Assembly: GCA_020851635.1 (NCBI GenBank)
Contig: JADZCJ010000066.1
Span: forward strand, 1 to 63,522
Origin: Anaerolineae bacterium
GTDB taxonomy: Bacteria; Chloroflexota; Anaerolineae; UBA4142; SHND01
Direction: 5' to 3'
Length of the DNA: 63,522 nucleotides
Both the position numbers and the translations under genes were made by a program. Positions 33,595 to 42,736 of the stretch are shown one piece after another. A model generated the notes under the pieces. It had not been told where the DNA came from. It ran no database searches and worked only from the letters and a program-made list of their open reading frames with translations. Within the stretch, counting starts at the first letter, position 1; every line of letters begins with the position of its first letter.

Positions 33595-36417
33595 CTATTT
33601 TGCTTTTTTGGGCAATGGTTTGAATGAGGCGAGCGGGAGTTCCATTTGTTCGTCCTGGTCCTCGACGCGGCCTTTTTTCTCGCTGTGCCTGGTGGGCTTG
33701 GTTTTTTTTGTCTCTGCCTTTGGGGGCTTGGAAGCGGTCCGTTTCGCCGACGACCTCGTTTGGGTCCTTGGCGCGCCTGATTCTCGTGCCGTCTTTACTT
33801 TGGGCGCTGTAGTTGCCCCGGATGCCGCTTTTTGCTTGCGCTCTTTTTTGACCGCAGCTGTTTTTGACCCGGACTCTTTGGGCGCGGCGGATTTTTCGCT
33901 GCCGTTTTCCGATCCGTGTCGGTTGCTGCCCGACGGGACGGGTTCCGGTTTCTTGAGCTCTGGCTTTCGGTCCTCTGTCGCGCTCTCTGCTTGTCCGACG
34001 AGCGAGGTCATGCGCGCAATGACGTCACCCTCTTTGAGCGTGACAAAAGACTTGGCTTTGGCGGCGCGATTCCCCTTGGCAAGATTCTCTGCGCGCACGC
34101 GCACATTTAGTCCGCTGGCGGCAATCAACATCACATCCTCGTCCAGAGCAGCCAATCGCGCGACCGCAAGTTCGCCGGTCTTGGCATCGGGCGTCAAGAC
34201 GCCGACCCCGCCCGTGTGACGACCCTTGACCGGAAATTCTTTGAGCGCAACACGCTTGACAAAGCCATTCGCGCTGGCGATGACGAGCCACGTATCGGGT
34301 TGAACAACGTCCAGCGAAATCACCCTGTCATTTTCGGCGAGTTTGATCGCCCAAACGCCTGCTGCCGAACGTCCCTGCACGGGAACGGCATCCTGACTAA
34401 AGCGGAGCGCCTGACCTTGCGCTGTCGTGATGAGAAACTCGCCGCTTTCCCCGGTCAGATGCGCCCAGCCCAATTCTTCGCCCTCGGCAAGATTGATCGC
34501 TTTGGCGCCGCCTGCGTTGATGTTTGTAAATTCTTCGAGCGTCGTGCGCTTGATCTTGCCTTGCGCGGTCGCGAGCGTGACAAAGGTGTTGGCAGTTTCA
34601 CCGTTGAATGCGAGGACGCCGATAAACTTTTCGCCGCTTTCGAGTTGGTTTGCCAGAGAGATGCCGCCGGGATTGCGCGCGACATCGGGCACCTGGGTCA
34701 AGCGGGTCGGCAGGACGCGGCCCCGATTTGTGAACAGGATGAGATTGTCGGTCGTGCCCGCCGTGAGCATGGAAATGGTCGGGTCATCGCTTTTTTCCGT
34801 GACCCCGTTCACCGCATCACTGCGCGTGCGGCGATATTGTGATGTGGGGGCTTTACGCAGGACGCCGTCGCGCGAAAGCGTTACGAGCGCGATCCCTTCT
34901 TCCGCTCCGGCGATCTGCGCGCCCGCCTTGAATTCGGTTTCGCTGGTCTGGGCAATAAAGGTGCGGCGCGCATCGCCAAAGCGTTCCTTGAGGTCGGTGG
35001 ATTCTTGCTTGATGACGCCGAGGATTTTTTTCGGATGTGCCAGCAAGTCTTCGAGATAAGCGGTCCGCTTTTTCACCTCGGCGAGTTCGTCGAGAATCTT
35101 TTTTCGTTCCAACGCGGCAAGACGCCGCAGCTGCATGTCGAGGATCGCGGTCGCCTGAATTTCCGAAAACTTGAATTTCTTGATCAAGTTTGCGCGCGCG
35201 GTATCGGCATCCGCAGACTGACGAATAATGCGGATGACCTCATCCAGATGGTCGAGGGCGATCTTGAGACCTTCGAGGATATGGGCGCGCAGCTTGGCGC
35301 GTTCGAGTTCGTAGCGGGTGCGGCGCGTAATGACGCTCTGGCGATGCTGAACAAACAATTGGAGCGCCCGCTTGAGCGAAAGGACGCGCGGTTCCCCGTC
35401 CACCAGCGCGAGCATGTTGAGACTGAATGCAGTCTGCAGGGTGGTCAGTTTGAGCAGCGCGTTGACGACGGGCGTTGCATCTACGCCGCGCTTGAGCTCG
35501 ATGAGCAGACTCATCCCCTGACGGTCGGACTCGTCGCGCAGGTCGCCGATTTCTTCGATCTTGCGGTCGCGCACCAGTTCGGCGATCCGCTCGATCAGCG
35601 TGGTTTTGTTGACCTGATAGGGGATTTCGCTGACGACGATGCGCGTGCGTCCTCCGCTAATCGGTTCGGTATGCAGTTTGCCGCGCACAACGATGCGCCC
35701 GCGCCCGGTGGCGTATGCTTCCTGGATGCCATCCGTGCCGAGAATAATGCCCCCGGTCGGAAAATCTGGACCTTTGACAAACTGCATGAGGTCATCCGGC
35801 TCGATATCGTCTATGTCGTTCCAATGGTCAATAATATAGTTGATGGCATCGCAGATTTCGCTCAGATTGTGAGGTGGGATCAGGGTTGCCATGCCGACGG
35901 CGATGCCGTTGGCGCCGTTGATGAGCAGGTTTGGCACCTTGGCGGGGAGGACGCTCGGTTCCTTGAGCGAGTCGTCAAAGTTGGGTCTGAAATCAACCGT
36001 GTCCATGCCGATATCGGCAAGGAGTTCTTCAGCCAATTCGGTGAGCCGCGCCTCGGTATAGCGCATGGCTGCGGGCGGGTCGCCATCAATACTGCCAAAA
36101 TTTCCTTGTCCGTCCACCAGCGGGTAGCGCATGGTAAAGTCCTGCGCGAGCCGAACGAGTGCGTCGTAAATCGCCTCGCCGCCGTGCGGGTGAAAATGAC
36201 CCATCACATCGCCGACGATGCGCGCGCTTTTCCGATGCGGCACATTATGGCGCAAGCCCATCTCTTGCATTTGATACAAGATGCGCCGCTGGACGGGTTT
36301 CAATCCATCGCGCACGTCCGGTAGAGCGCGCGCCGTAATCACGCTCATGGCATAATCGAGATAGGCGCTTTGCATCTCGTCGCGGATTTCTGTCGGTTTG
36401 ATAGTGCCGATATCCAT
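33595..36417 (-). CDS. gyrA: DNA gyrase/topoisomerase IV subunit A
   Basis: The 940-residue protein has the breakage-reunion domain with [15 protein letters not shown] and the catalytic tyrosine in AMRYTEARL (Tyr120). The coiled-coil gate and a C-terminal beta-pinwheel (about residues 505-825) follow, with repeats such as [12 protein letters not shown]. The last about 110 residues are a Lys/Ser/Glu-rich tail. The GyrA box expected at about 529-537 (QRRGGKG type) reads RRTRSDAVN, so it is degenerate. This leaves open a ParC-like role. The quinolone-contact site equivalent to Ser83 is Glu81. It is followed by its own terminator. No gyrB is adjacent. Confidence 0.9.
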   Translation of the reverse strand: MDIGTIKPTEIRDEMQSAYLDYAMSVITARALPDVRDGLKPVQRRILYQMQEMGLRHNVPHRKSARIVGDVMGHFHPHGGEAIYDALVRLAQDFTMRYPLVDGQGNFGSIDGDPPAAMRYTEARLTELAEELLADIGMDTVDFRPNFDDSLKEPSVLPAKVPNLLINGANGIAVGMATLIPPHNLSEICDAINYIIDHWNDIDDIEPDDLMQFVKGPDFPTGGIILGTDGIQEAYATGRGRIVVRGKLHTEPISGGRTRIVVSEIPYQVNKTTLIERIAELVRDRKIEEIGDLRDESDRQGMSLLIELKRGVDATPVVNALLKLTTLQTAFSLNMLALVDGEPRVLSLKRALQLFVQHRQSVITRRTRYELERAKLRAHILEGLKIALDHLDEVIRIIRQSADADTARANLIKKFKFSEIQATAILDMQLRRLAALERKKILDELAEVKKRTAYLEDLLAHPKKILGVIKQESTDLKERFGDARRTFIAQTSETEFKAGAQIAGAEEGIALVTLSRDGVLRKAPTSQYRRTRSDAVNGVTEKSDDPTISMLTAGTTDNLILFTNRGRVLPTRLTQVPDVARNPGGISLANQLESGEKFIGVLAFNGETANTFVTLATAQGKIKRTTLEEFTNINAGGAKAINLAEGEELGWAHLTGESGEFLITTAQGQALRFSQDAVPVQGRSAAGVWAIKLAENDRVISLDVVQPDTWLVIASANGFVKRVALKEFPVKGRHTGGVGVLTPDAKTGELAVARLAALDEDVMLIAASGLNVRVRAENLAKGNRAAKAKSFVTLKEGDVIARMTSLVGQAESATEDRKPELKKPEPVPSGSNRHGSENGSEKSAAPKESGSKTAAVKKERKQKAASGATTAPKVKTARESGAPRTQTRSSAKRTASKPPKAETKKTKPTRHSEKKGRVEDQDEQMELPLASFKPLPKKAK

Positions 36418-36765
36418 AAATCAACGGGGCGTGTGACAGGCAACGGGAGGATGCGAGTGTCGCGTGTCAAACGCGGGAGAGAATCATATTTTGCAAGAAA
36501 AATTTACCGCAGGGCATTATACATAAAAAAATGTTTCGCGCATGTTTTGGCAACATTTGTTCTATTACATCCTGCAATTTCACCCTCGAACCATCCATAC
36601 CCCAAATGGGCTATGCATGTAAAAACATCAATATGGCAAAATGCAGAGCGGATCGCATACAACTGCTCCAATCGCGCGCGTCAGTTGACAGCATTCTCAA
36701 TCACCGTATTATTGCGCCAACGCGTCTGCTCGAGCGAGCGCGCGGAAAGGGTGAGAGGCAAGAGA
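36418..36765. promoter_or_regulatory. Divergent promoter region of gyrA and the GH51-like gene
   Basis: This 348-base AT-rich gap contains no gene. On the minus strand a perfect TATAAT at 36516-36521 lies about 95 bases before the gyrA ATG. On the plus strand 36685-36712 holds a strong promoter (TTGACA, 16-base spacer, TATTAT), listed separately. A small inverted repeat AAATGTT/AACATTT sits near 36531-36560. Confidence 0.5.
36685..36712 (+). promoter_or_regulatory. Sigma-70-type promoter of the GH51-like gene
   Basis: Perfect -35 TTGACA at 36685-36690, a 16-base spacer and -10 TATTAT at 36707-36712. It predicts a leader of about 45 bases before the ATG at 36766. It is one of the best-matching promoters in the window. 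Confidence 0.65.
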
Positions 36766-38583
36766 ATGCAAATTAGCCGCATAAAATATGACATGAAAAA
36801 GTTTCGGTCGGAAATGTCCCGCCGCGCGCGCCTGCTGGGCGTCGTGCTATTGGCTCTGCCGTTTGTCTGTTTGTCAATCACAGGTGATCTGGCGTGGGGC
36901 GCAGACCCGGCGCTTGCCCAGAGCAGACCGGGACCGGCAGAGGCCGCCCCCGCGCAGGGACTTGCCCAAGCAGCCAAGCCAATCATCGCAGTTAACCTGG
37001 ACGAGCCACTGGGCAAGCTGCCCGCCAACGCATTCGGACTCTCGGTGGGTAATTCGGGGCATGATCGCCCGGGACCCATGTATCTGTACCGCACGTCGGA
37101 GGGCAAACTCAAGTCAACAGAGCTCGGCGCCAAGAATCTGGTTTACTCGGTTGATCTTGATGCCTGGTCCGCTTCGTACAATCCATTTAATGCGGCGCCG
37201 CGTTCGTTTCCCGATTGGATGGATACCGACGAGTTTGTCGCTCTCAATGCCGACTTGAACACGGCGCCGATTCTGGCGGTCAACATTACCATACAATGCA
37301 AGCAGGCAGACCTGAATTTGCCGCCGTCAACCTCGAATGTCACATGCAAAAAGACAAAGCCGTCTGATGCCGTCTCCTGGATGACCTATCTGAAAAGCAT
37401 AAACGCGCCCGTCAAAAATGTCATAATGGGCGGGGAACCCTATGCCGGGTGTATATATTGGATAAAGGGAATAAACTGTACGGACAGCGCGGGCCGTCAT
37501 CGTATCGCTCTGCCTCAGGCAGAGTATGCTGCGCGCGTGATCCAGTGGGCAAAAAAGATCAAAAAGGTGAATCCCAACGTGCGTATCGGCGCGCACCTCC
37601 AGCCCAACACGTTCTTGTGCAAAAATACGGCAACCCTTGCAGAGCAAGCTATCGAAACTGATGAGCTTGACCTTTCGAGCGAGGTGGCGTCAAGTTTGTG
37701 CGGCGGCAAGTCGTGGGACCAAACCGTCATGGAATTGGCGGGCGATTCGATTGACTTTTTCGTGGTCCACCAATATTTTGTGATTCGGGACCATCCGGAC
37801 ACGGAAGCCGATGCGCAAAAACTTTCGTATTATCCGGAACAGCTCAACATGCGTGTGGTCAAAAGCGGCGTCTCGGCGTTTCCCTCGCAAATCCGCAAAG
37901 AGCTGGCTCAATGGCTGCCCGAAAAAATCGGCGCGCCCATCGTCGTCGCCGAGTTTAATGCCTCGTATATTGACAAGGTGTCCGAAGCAGAAATGAACAT
38001 GTCTCGCCAGTCCATGTACACGGCGATGGCGGTGGGAGAACTGTTCCTTGACCTCCTCAAACCGGTCAAGACGCCGCTGGGTAAGCAGCCCGGCGCGGCA
38101 CATGTGGTTTTGCTCGGCATGTTTTTGCCACAGCTGACTCTAGCGCGGTTGGCTGACCCGCAAGACCCGGGTTCCATGATCACGATGCCTTCGTGGCATG
38201 TATTGTCCATGCTCAAGTCCATTCCGGGCAAGATGCTGGTCGAGACGAAAGTGACCAACAACCCCAAGACGGCAGTCAATCGCGCCGCGCTGAATGTTAC
38301 AGCTGTAAAAAAGGGCAATAAAGTTTACGTCGCGGTGTTTAATCATCATACCGCAGCGATCAAGGCGCACGTGACCTTGACGGGGTTCAGCGCGGTGAGC
38401 GCTACGGCGACGCAATTGGGACACAATGCATCGGGCTTTTTGGGCATGAACGACGAGTCTCAACCAGATGCCATCACACCCCAGACGAGCGCGATTCCTG
38501 CCGCGAGGGTCAAGCCGGGCAAACTCAGAGGGGTCAAGTTCCCTGCACATTCTTTGACTGTGCTTGAAATTGTGGGGCAATAG
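36766..38583 (+). CDS. Secreted GH51/alpha-L-arabinofuranosidase-like protein
   Basis: The ATG at 36766 gives 605 residues. A hydrophobic export signal (LGVVLLALPFVCLSI, ending AWGADPALAQ) lies near residues 25-55, and an alternative ATG is nine codons in. The mature part looks like a TIM barrel, with NVIMGGEPYAGC (possible acid/base Glu) and PIVVAEFNASYID (possible nucleophile Glu). A C-terminal beta domain follows (VYVAVFNHHTAAIKAHVTL). This order matches GH51-type and related enzymes. The substrate is unknown. It precedes a GT39 gene by 45 bases. Confidence 0.65.
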   Translation: MQISRIKYDMKKFRSEMSRRARLLGVVLLALPFVCLSITGDLAWGADPALAQSRPGPAEAAPAQGLAQAAKPIIAVNLDEPLGKLPANAFGLSVGNSGHDRPGPMYLYRTSEGKLKSTELGAKNLVYSVDLDAWSASYNPFNAAPRSFPDWMDTDEFVALNADLNTAPILAVNITIQCKQADLNLPPSTSNVTCKKTKPSDAVSWMTYLKSINAPVKNVIMGGEPYAGCIYWIKGINCTDSAGRHRIALPQAEYAARVIQWAKKIKKVNPNVRIGAHLQPNTFLCKNTATLAEQAIETDELDLSSEVASSLCGGKSWDQTVMELAGDSIDFFVVHQYFVIRDHPDTEADAQKLSYYPEQLNMRVVKSGVSAFPSQIRKELAQWLPEKIGAPIVVAEFNASYIDKVSEAEMNMSRQSMYTAMAVGELFLDLLKPVKTPLGKQPGAAHVVLLGMFLPQLTLARLADPQDPGSMITMPSWHVLSMLKSIPGKMLVETKVTNNPKTAVNRAALNVTAVKKGNKVYVAVFNHHTAAIKAHVTLTGFSAVSATATQLGHNASGFLGMNDESQPDAITPQTSAIPAARVKPGKLRGVKFPAHSLTVLEIVGQ

Positions 38584-38628
38584 CTCGAGACCGCGCTCCT
38601 GCGTCCCTTTTGGATCACCCGGCGTCTT

Positions 38629-40548
38629 ATGCGTATACCGGTTCTGGGAATCCTTTTGCTCGCCGCCCTCTTGCGGTTTTATGGGTTGGGCGACAAGAGT
38701 CTGTGGGGTGACGAGATTGCTCAGGCGGTCTGGTCCGCCTGGGACTGGCCCCAGCTGTGGCAAAAATTCCGCGCGCCTCCCGATTTCCTTTCGCATTTTG
38801 TCCTCGTGCATTTGGCGCACATGTTCGGAACCAACGAATTCTGGACGCGCCTTCCCTCTGCATTCACCAGTCTTTTGACAGTCCCACTTGCATATGTGCT
38901 GACGAAACGCTTGACCGACCGCGCGACAGCTCTGATTGCCATGCTTTTGGTGGCAGTCGCGCCCTACCAGATTTGGTATGCTCAGGAAGCCCGGATGTAT
39001 GCTGCCCTGGGTTGCTATGCCATTCTGGCATTGTACTTTATGGTCAGACTGGTGGCGCGAGATAGCGACACAGCCATTCGCGTCGGAATCGGCGGAGCGA
39101 TTCAGCATCTTGTGACCGGCGAATGGAAATTGGTCCTGGGCTTGGTGGTGGGAAATACGCTGGTGATCTATACTCACCTGTTTGGCGTGTTTCCAATTTT
39201 GGCAGAGGCGGTCATCGCTGCCGGGTTGTTGATCGCTTTGTGGATTCGCACGCGGCGGGTGACGATGCCGCGCTGGGCGGTCCCGCTGCTCATCGCCTTT
39301 GGGCTGACGATCCTGCTGGCTCTGCCCCTGGCAGGCGGGACCGTGCCCTATGTTTTGCAAGGCGGGAAACCTGCGTTGAACCAAGAGCTATTTCCTTCTC
39401 AGAGGTTCCAATTGACCCCGGCGATTGTGTGGGAGGTGCTCGGCGATATCGGACTGGGTGCGCGTGAACCCTGGCGCACAACGTTGTCTCTTGCGCTGGC
39501 GGTAATCGGGTTGGGTGTGTTGGCTGTGCGGAAACCGCGCGCCGGATGGATTGCCGCGGTCTGGCTTGTTCTGCCTTTTCTGCTTTTGGGAGTGGCGCAG
39601 CCGCGTCACACCGTCTCGGCGCGTTATTTGATTTTTCTACAGCCGGTCTATTTGATGCTGATTGCGTACGCTGTGGCGCAAGGGGCGAAAGTTCTGACGG
39701 GACGCTTGAGGGGAGAGACCAGAGACGCCAGGGCTTGGAATGTTTCACCGGTCACCGCGACGTTCGTCGCGGCGGGGCTTGTGTATTTGGGACTGATTGT
39801 CGTCCCACCATTGGTTGAACTGTATCCGCGCGCAAAATTGAACGACTGGCGCGCGCTGGCGCGATTTATTGAAGCGAATGGACGGGCAGGGGACCTGGTG
39901 TTTGGCGAACGCAACACGCCCAATATGAATGCGCTCACGTATTATTTGCCCAACCTGCTCCGATACCATACTCCGCCGACAAATGTGGAGCAGTTGGAGG
40001 GCGCGCTAAAGGAAAACCGCCGCGTCTGGTATGTTTCCGCAGGCGAATTTTTCGACCCGGAAGGCGAGGCGTGGGCTCGCGAGAATCTAGAGATCGTGCC
40101 CGTAAGCCAATGGGCTGAACCGACGCTGCGATATGCGCCCGAGAGCGCGTTCGAATACACCCAGTCGGAGCATTTGGCGACGCTGTATTTTCACGACGGG
40201 AATGTGCCCGCCGAGATTGTCTATATGGGCAGGCAGGGGTTCACCAGAGGGGAAATCGAACGCGTCAAAGTAAACCCCGGCGAGACGTTGGAAGCGGAAC
40301 TGGAGCTGAACGCGGGGAGCGGGCGGGATTTGGAATTTGAATTCTCGAGCAAAAAAGCGGCGGCGTTTGATGTGACGGTGAATGGGGCTTTGCTGGCGCA
40401 GGTGCGCGACATGGAAGCGGACAAAGGCGCAAGGACGGCGCAATGGCATCTGGCCGCAGGTGATGACACCGTTCAAGTGCGAGTGACGAACCGGAGCACA
40501 GAATTTCCACTGTTTATTATGCGGATTGCCTTGCGCGAGGCGCACTAG
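38629..40548 (+). CDS. GT39-like membrane glycosyltransferase
   Basis: This 639-residue protein has an N-terminal helix and then LGDKSLWGDEIAQAVWSAW, the acidic loop typical of GT-C transferases. About ten helices follow, including LIAMLLVAVAPYQIWYAQEARMYA, a hallmark of dolichyl-phosphate-mannose-type enzymes. The last about 230 residues are soluble and beta-rich. It likely moves a sugar from a polyprenyl phosphate carrier at the outer membrane face. It is downstream of the secreted GH51-like gene and convergent with an endonuclease/phosphatase gene. Confidence 0.82.
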   Translation: MRIPVLGILLLAALLRFYGLGDKSLWGDEIAQAVWSAWDWPQLWQKFRAPPDFLSHFVLVHLAHMFGTNEFWTRLPSAFTSLLTVPLAYVLTKRLTDRATALIAMLLVAVAPYQIWYAQEARMYAALGCYAILALYFMVRLVARDSDTAIRVGIGGAIQHLVTGEWKLVLGLVVGNTLVIYTHLFGVFPILAEAVIAAGLLIALWIRTRRVTMPRWAVPLLIAFGLTILLALPLAGGTVPYVLQGGKPALNQELFPSQRFQLTPAIVWEVLGDIGLGAREPWRTTLSLALAVIGLGVLAVRKPRAGWIAAVWLVLPFLLLGVAQPRHTVSARYLIFLQPVYLMLIAYAVAQGAKVLTGRLRGETRDARAWNVSPVTATFVAAGLVYLGLIVVPPLVELYPRAKLNDWRALARFIEANGRAGDLVFGERNTPNMNALTYYLPNLLRYHTPPTNVEQLEGALKENRRVWYVSAGEFFDPEGEAWARENLEIVPVSQWAEPTLRYAPESAFEYTQSEHLATLYFHDGNVPAEIVYMGRQGFTRGEIERVKVNPGETLEAELELNAGSGRDLEFEFSSKKAAAFDVTVNGALLAQVRDMEADKGARTAQWHLAAGDDTVQVRVTNRSTEFPLFIMRIALREAH

Positions 40549-40555
40549 CACATCA

Positions 40556-41356
40556 TTACCATCTCACCTGAATAATGAGCGCATTATGGTCGGTCAAAAA
40601 TCGTCGGAATGAGCGCGTCTGGTCCTCATCCGCAATTTCAACAATGTCGGCATGAATTTCCAGTTCGCGCGTCTTGGGCAGACGGACCAACACAAAATCA
40701 ATGGGGATTGTCCATTTGTCTTTGGAGATTAGCGGAAAGGGGCGATAGGTGGGACGCGGGTCCTCGGCGAGAGGGTCGTGCAATTGCCCGCGATTCATCA
40801 GCTCGTCATACAAGAACGTGCCGCGCGGAAAATTGAAATCGCCGCAGACGATGACCATCGCCTCATCCGGTTGTTCCTTTACCATTGCCGCCAGATGGAG
40901 GACCTGGTCGAGCTGGATACGCGACATTGCATTGTCCGGGTTCCAGACCCCCGCATAGTTGGCATGCAGATGCGTATTCATCGCGACGACCTTTTGGTTC
41001 TCGATCTCAAACTGGGACACCAGCACTCCCTTTTTGAGCACCCAATCGGCAAAGCCCGCACTCAGCAACTTGCCCCGATTCTCATACGCCACAAAGCGTT
41101 TGTTTGCAAGAGGCAGGCGCGCGGCAGTGAACAATCCACCTTTGGGCGCAAAAAAGCTTGTTTCAAACGCGCGGTGCGGGTAGTCGGGCAGTCCGCGATT
41201 CAAGAACGACACATAGGCGTTTTGTTGAATCTCTTGCAGGCAGAGAATCGAAGCGCCGAATCTGTCCAGCTGATTCGTTAAGCGCATCAAACGCCGCAAG
41301 CCCAAAAAGAGCGGCAAACCAAAGGTATTCAGACTCAAAAGAGAAAACTCTGCCAT
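40556..41356 (-). CDS. Endonuclease/exonuclease/phosphatase-family protein
   Basis: The 266-residue protein carries the EEP fold motifs in order: SLNTFGLP (Asn), LCLQEIQ (metal Glu), MNTHLHANY, VCGDFNFPRG and LTDHNALII (catalytic Asp-His). There is no signal peptide. The family includes nucleases, sphingomyelinases and inositol-phosphate phosphatases, and the substrate is not evident here. It ends the minus-strand run that starts with the PqqD-like gene. The gap to the preceding GT2 gene is 8 bases, so co-transcription is likely. Confidence 0.85.
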   Translation of the reverse strand: MAEFSLLSLNTFGLPLFLGLRRLMRLTNQLDRFGASILCLQEIQQNAYVSFLNRGLPDYPHRAFETSFFAPKGGLFTAARLPLANKRFVAYENRGKLLSAGFADWVLKKGVLVSQFEIENQKVVAMNTHLHANYAGVWNPDNAMSRIQLDQVLHLAAMVKEQPDEAMVIVCGDFNFPRGTFLYDELMNRGQLHDPLAEDPRPTYRPFPLISKDKWTIPIDFVLVRLPKTRELEIHADIVEIADEDQTRSFRRFLTDHNALIIQVRW

Positions 41357-41364
41357 CGCTGATT

Positions 41365-42051
41365 CTATCTCCGAGTCGCGCGTTTGCGAGACAAAACTGT
41401 ATTGAGGATGCGCGCAAAATCCTGCTGCCCGTCGGGATCACGCAGACTTGTATTGTTCAAATGAAGCCGTCTGCAAAGGACAACTTGCGGCACGACCACA
41501 TGCTTCAAACCAAGCGCAGTCGCGCGCTCCCACCACTCGATAAAACTCCCAACTCGCCACGCTTGTTCAAAAAAACCGACCCTCAGAAAATCTTGGCGTC
41601 TCTGTAAAAGAGTATAGTAACCGATTCCGGGCAGTGGGTCGGGCGGACAAATCACTCGCTCGCGAAAAGTCCGATCGGTCTCCGGGCTGTAAAAATTTTG
41701 CACATGCCCAAACACACATTCCGGCGCGTTTACAGACGAGAACGCGGCGAACCGATCTGCTAAGGAAGTCGCTGTCCACAAATCGTCCGCATCATGAAAG
41801 GCGAGCCATTCGCCGCGTGCGGCGCGGATTCCGCGATTGAGCGCCGTAAATATCCCCGCGTGTGCTTGGGAAAGCACGCTAATGCGCGAGTCCAGCGTGC
41901 GCGCCCGCGCAGCGGTCGCATCGGTAGAGCCGTCGTCAACGACAATGATCTCCATCGGCACATAATTCTGACACAGCACGCTTTCGAGCGCCTCGACAAT
42001 ATACGCCTCTGCATTGTAGGCGGGCATTACGACGCTCAGCAAATCACTCAA
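41365..42051 (-). CDS. GT2 glycosyltransferase
   Basis: This 228-residue GT-A enzyme has LSVVMPAYNAEAYIVEALESV, IIVVDDGSTDAT and LAFHDADDLW, the last holding the DXD motif. The frame begins at TTG, which overlaps the end of the upstream GT2 gene by 8 bases, and no ATG is available before the conserved VVMPAYN. It belongs to a run of three glycosyltransferase genes following a PqqD-like/kinase pair. The acceptor is unknown. A typical chain-elongating or decorating transferase is the simplest reading. Confidence 0.85.
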   Translation of the reverse strand: MSDLLSVVMPAYNAEAYIVEALESVLCQNYVPMEIIVVDDGSTDATAARARTLDSRISVLSQAHAGIFTALNRGIRAARGEWLAFHDADDLWTATSLADRFAAFSSVNAPECVFGHVQNFYSPETDRTFRERVICPPDPLPGIGYYTLLQRRQDFLRVGFFEQAWRVGSFIEWWERATALGLKHVVVPQVVLCRRLHLNNTSLRDPDGQQDFARILNTVLSRKRATRR

Positions 42052-42736
42052 TATACACGGCGCCCCTATTCCGTAGAATCCTGTTTCGCATAATCTGCAA
42101 CAGCTCGCGATTATAGTCGCTTGCCGATGACGGTACGGTCGAGAGATTTCCTGTGTGGAATCGCTTGGTCAAGAGCGTTTGTGGAAGAATGTGGATATTT
42201 TCGCCGGAATCCAGCAGGCGTCCGAGCCAGTCTATATCACTCGAGATGCGGTATTCGGTAGGAAAGGCGCCCAGCCGGTCAAAAAGACTCTGCCGCGCGA
42301 GCAGGTTTTCGGTCAAATACGCGGGGAACGGCTGCGCAAATAATTCGGGTTTCGCATCCGCGAGCGGAGAACCCGGCTCCAGCGCCAGATATCGCGCATA
42401 CGAAAATACGCAGGATGTTTCTGGATGGTCTCGAAGCCAGTCGTTCTGCAAGCGCAGCTTGTCCGGATGCCACAAGTCATCGCTCGACAAAAAAGCGACA
42501 GCATCCCCGCGCGCCAGGGCGAGACCCTCGTTCAACGCATTCCACATTCCGCTTCCCGATTGGCGTACATACCGCGCACGCGTATACGCACGCGCAATCT
42601 GCGGCGTTTCATCCATCGAGGGTCCGTCCACAATGATCACTTCGAACGACGCGAAGGTTTGGCTCGCCACACTTGCCAGGGCGTCGCTCAAAAAGCGAGC
42701 GCCGTTCAAGACGGGCATGATCACGCTAACCCGCAT
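42044..42736 (-). CDS. GT2 glycosyltransferase
   Basis: Starting from the ATG at 42736, the protein has 230 residues (MRVSVIMPVLNGARFL). Motifs include IIVDGPSMDETPQIA, GMWNALNEGLALARGDAVAFLSSDDLW (DXD-like) and SDIDWLGRLL. A GAGG lies about 10 bases before the ATG. The TTG upstream is less likely. It overlaps the GT4 gene's end by 11 bases and the next GT2 gene by 8, so the three are a translationally coupled block. Confidence 0.87.
   Translation of the reverse strand: MRVSVIMPVLNGARFLSDALASVASQTFASFEVIIVDGPSMDETPQIARAYTRARYVRQSGSGMWNALNEGLALARGDAVAFLSSDDLWHPDKLRLQNDWLRDHPETSCVFSYARYLALEPGSPLADAKPELFAQPFPAYLTENLLARQSLFDRLGAFPTEYRISSDIDWLGRLLDSGENIHILPQTLLTKRFHTGNLSTVPSSASDYNRELLQIMRNRILRNRGAVYIE

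Noticed and set aside
35005-36324. Long open frame (about 440 codons) on the plus strand opposite gyrA
   Set aside because: It mirrors a highly conserved gene, has no Shine-Dalgarno, and its composition is that of antisense of GC-rich codons.
38140-39384. Open frame of about 414 codons antisense to the GH51-like and GT39 genes
   Set aside because: It is a shadow of two clear genes, with no start signals and low-complexity Gln/Arg/His-rich content.
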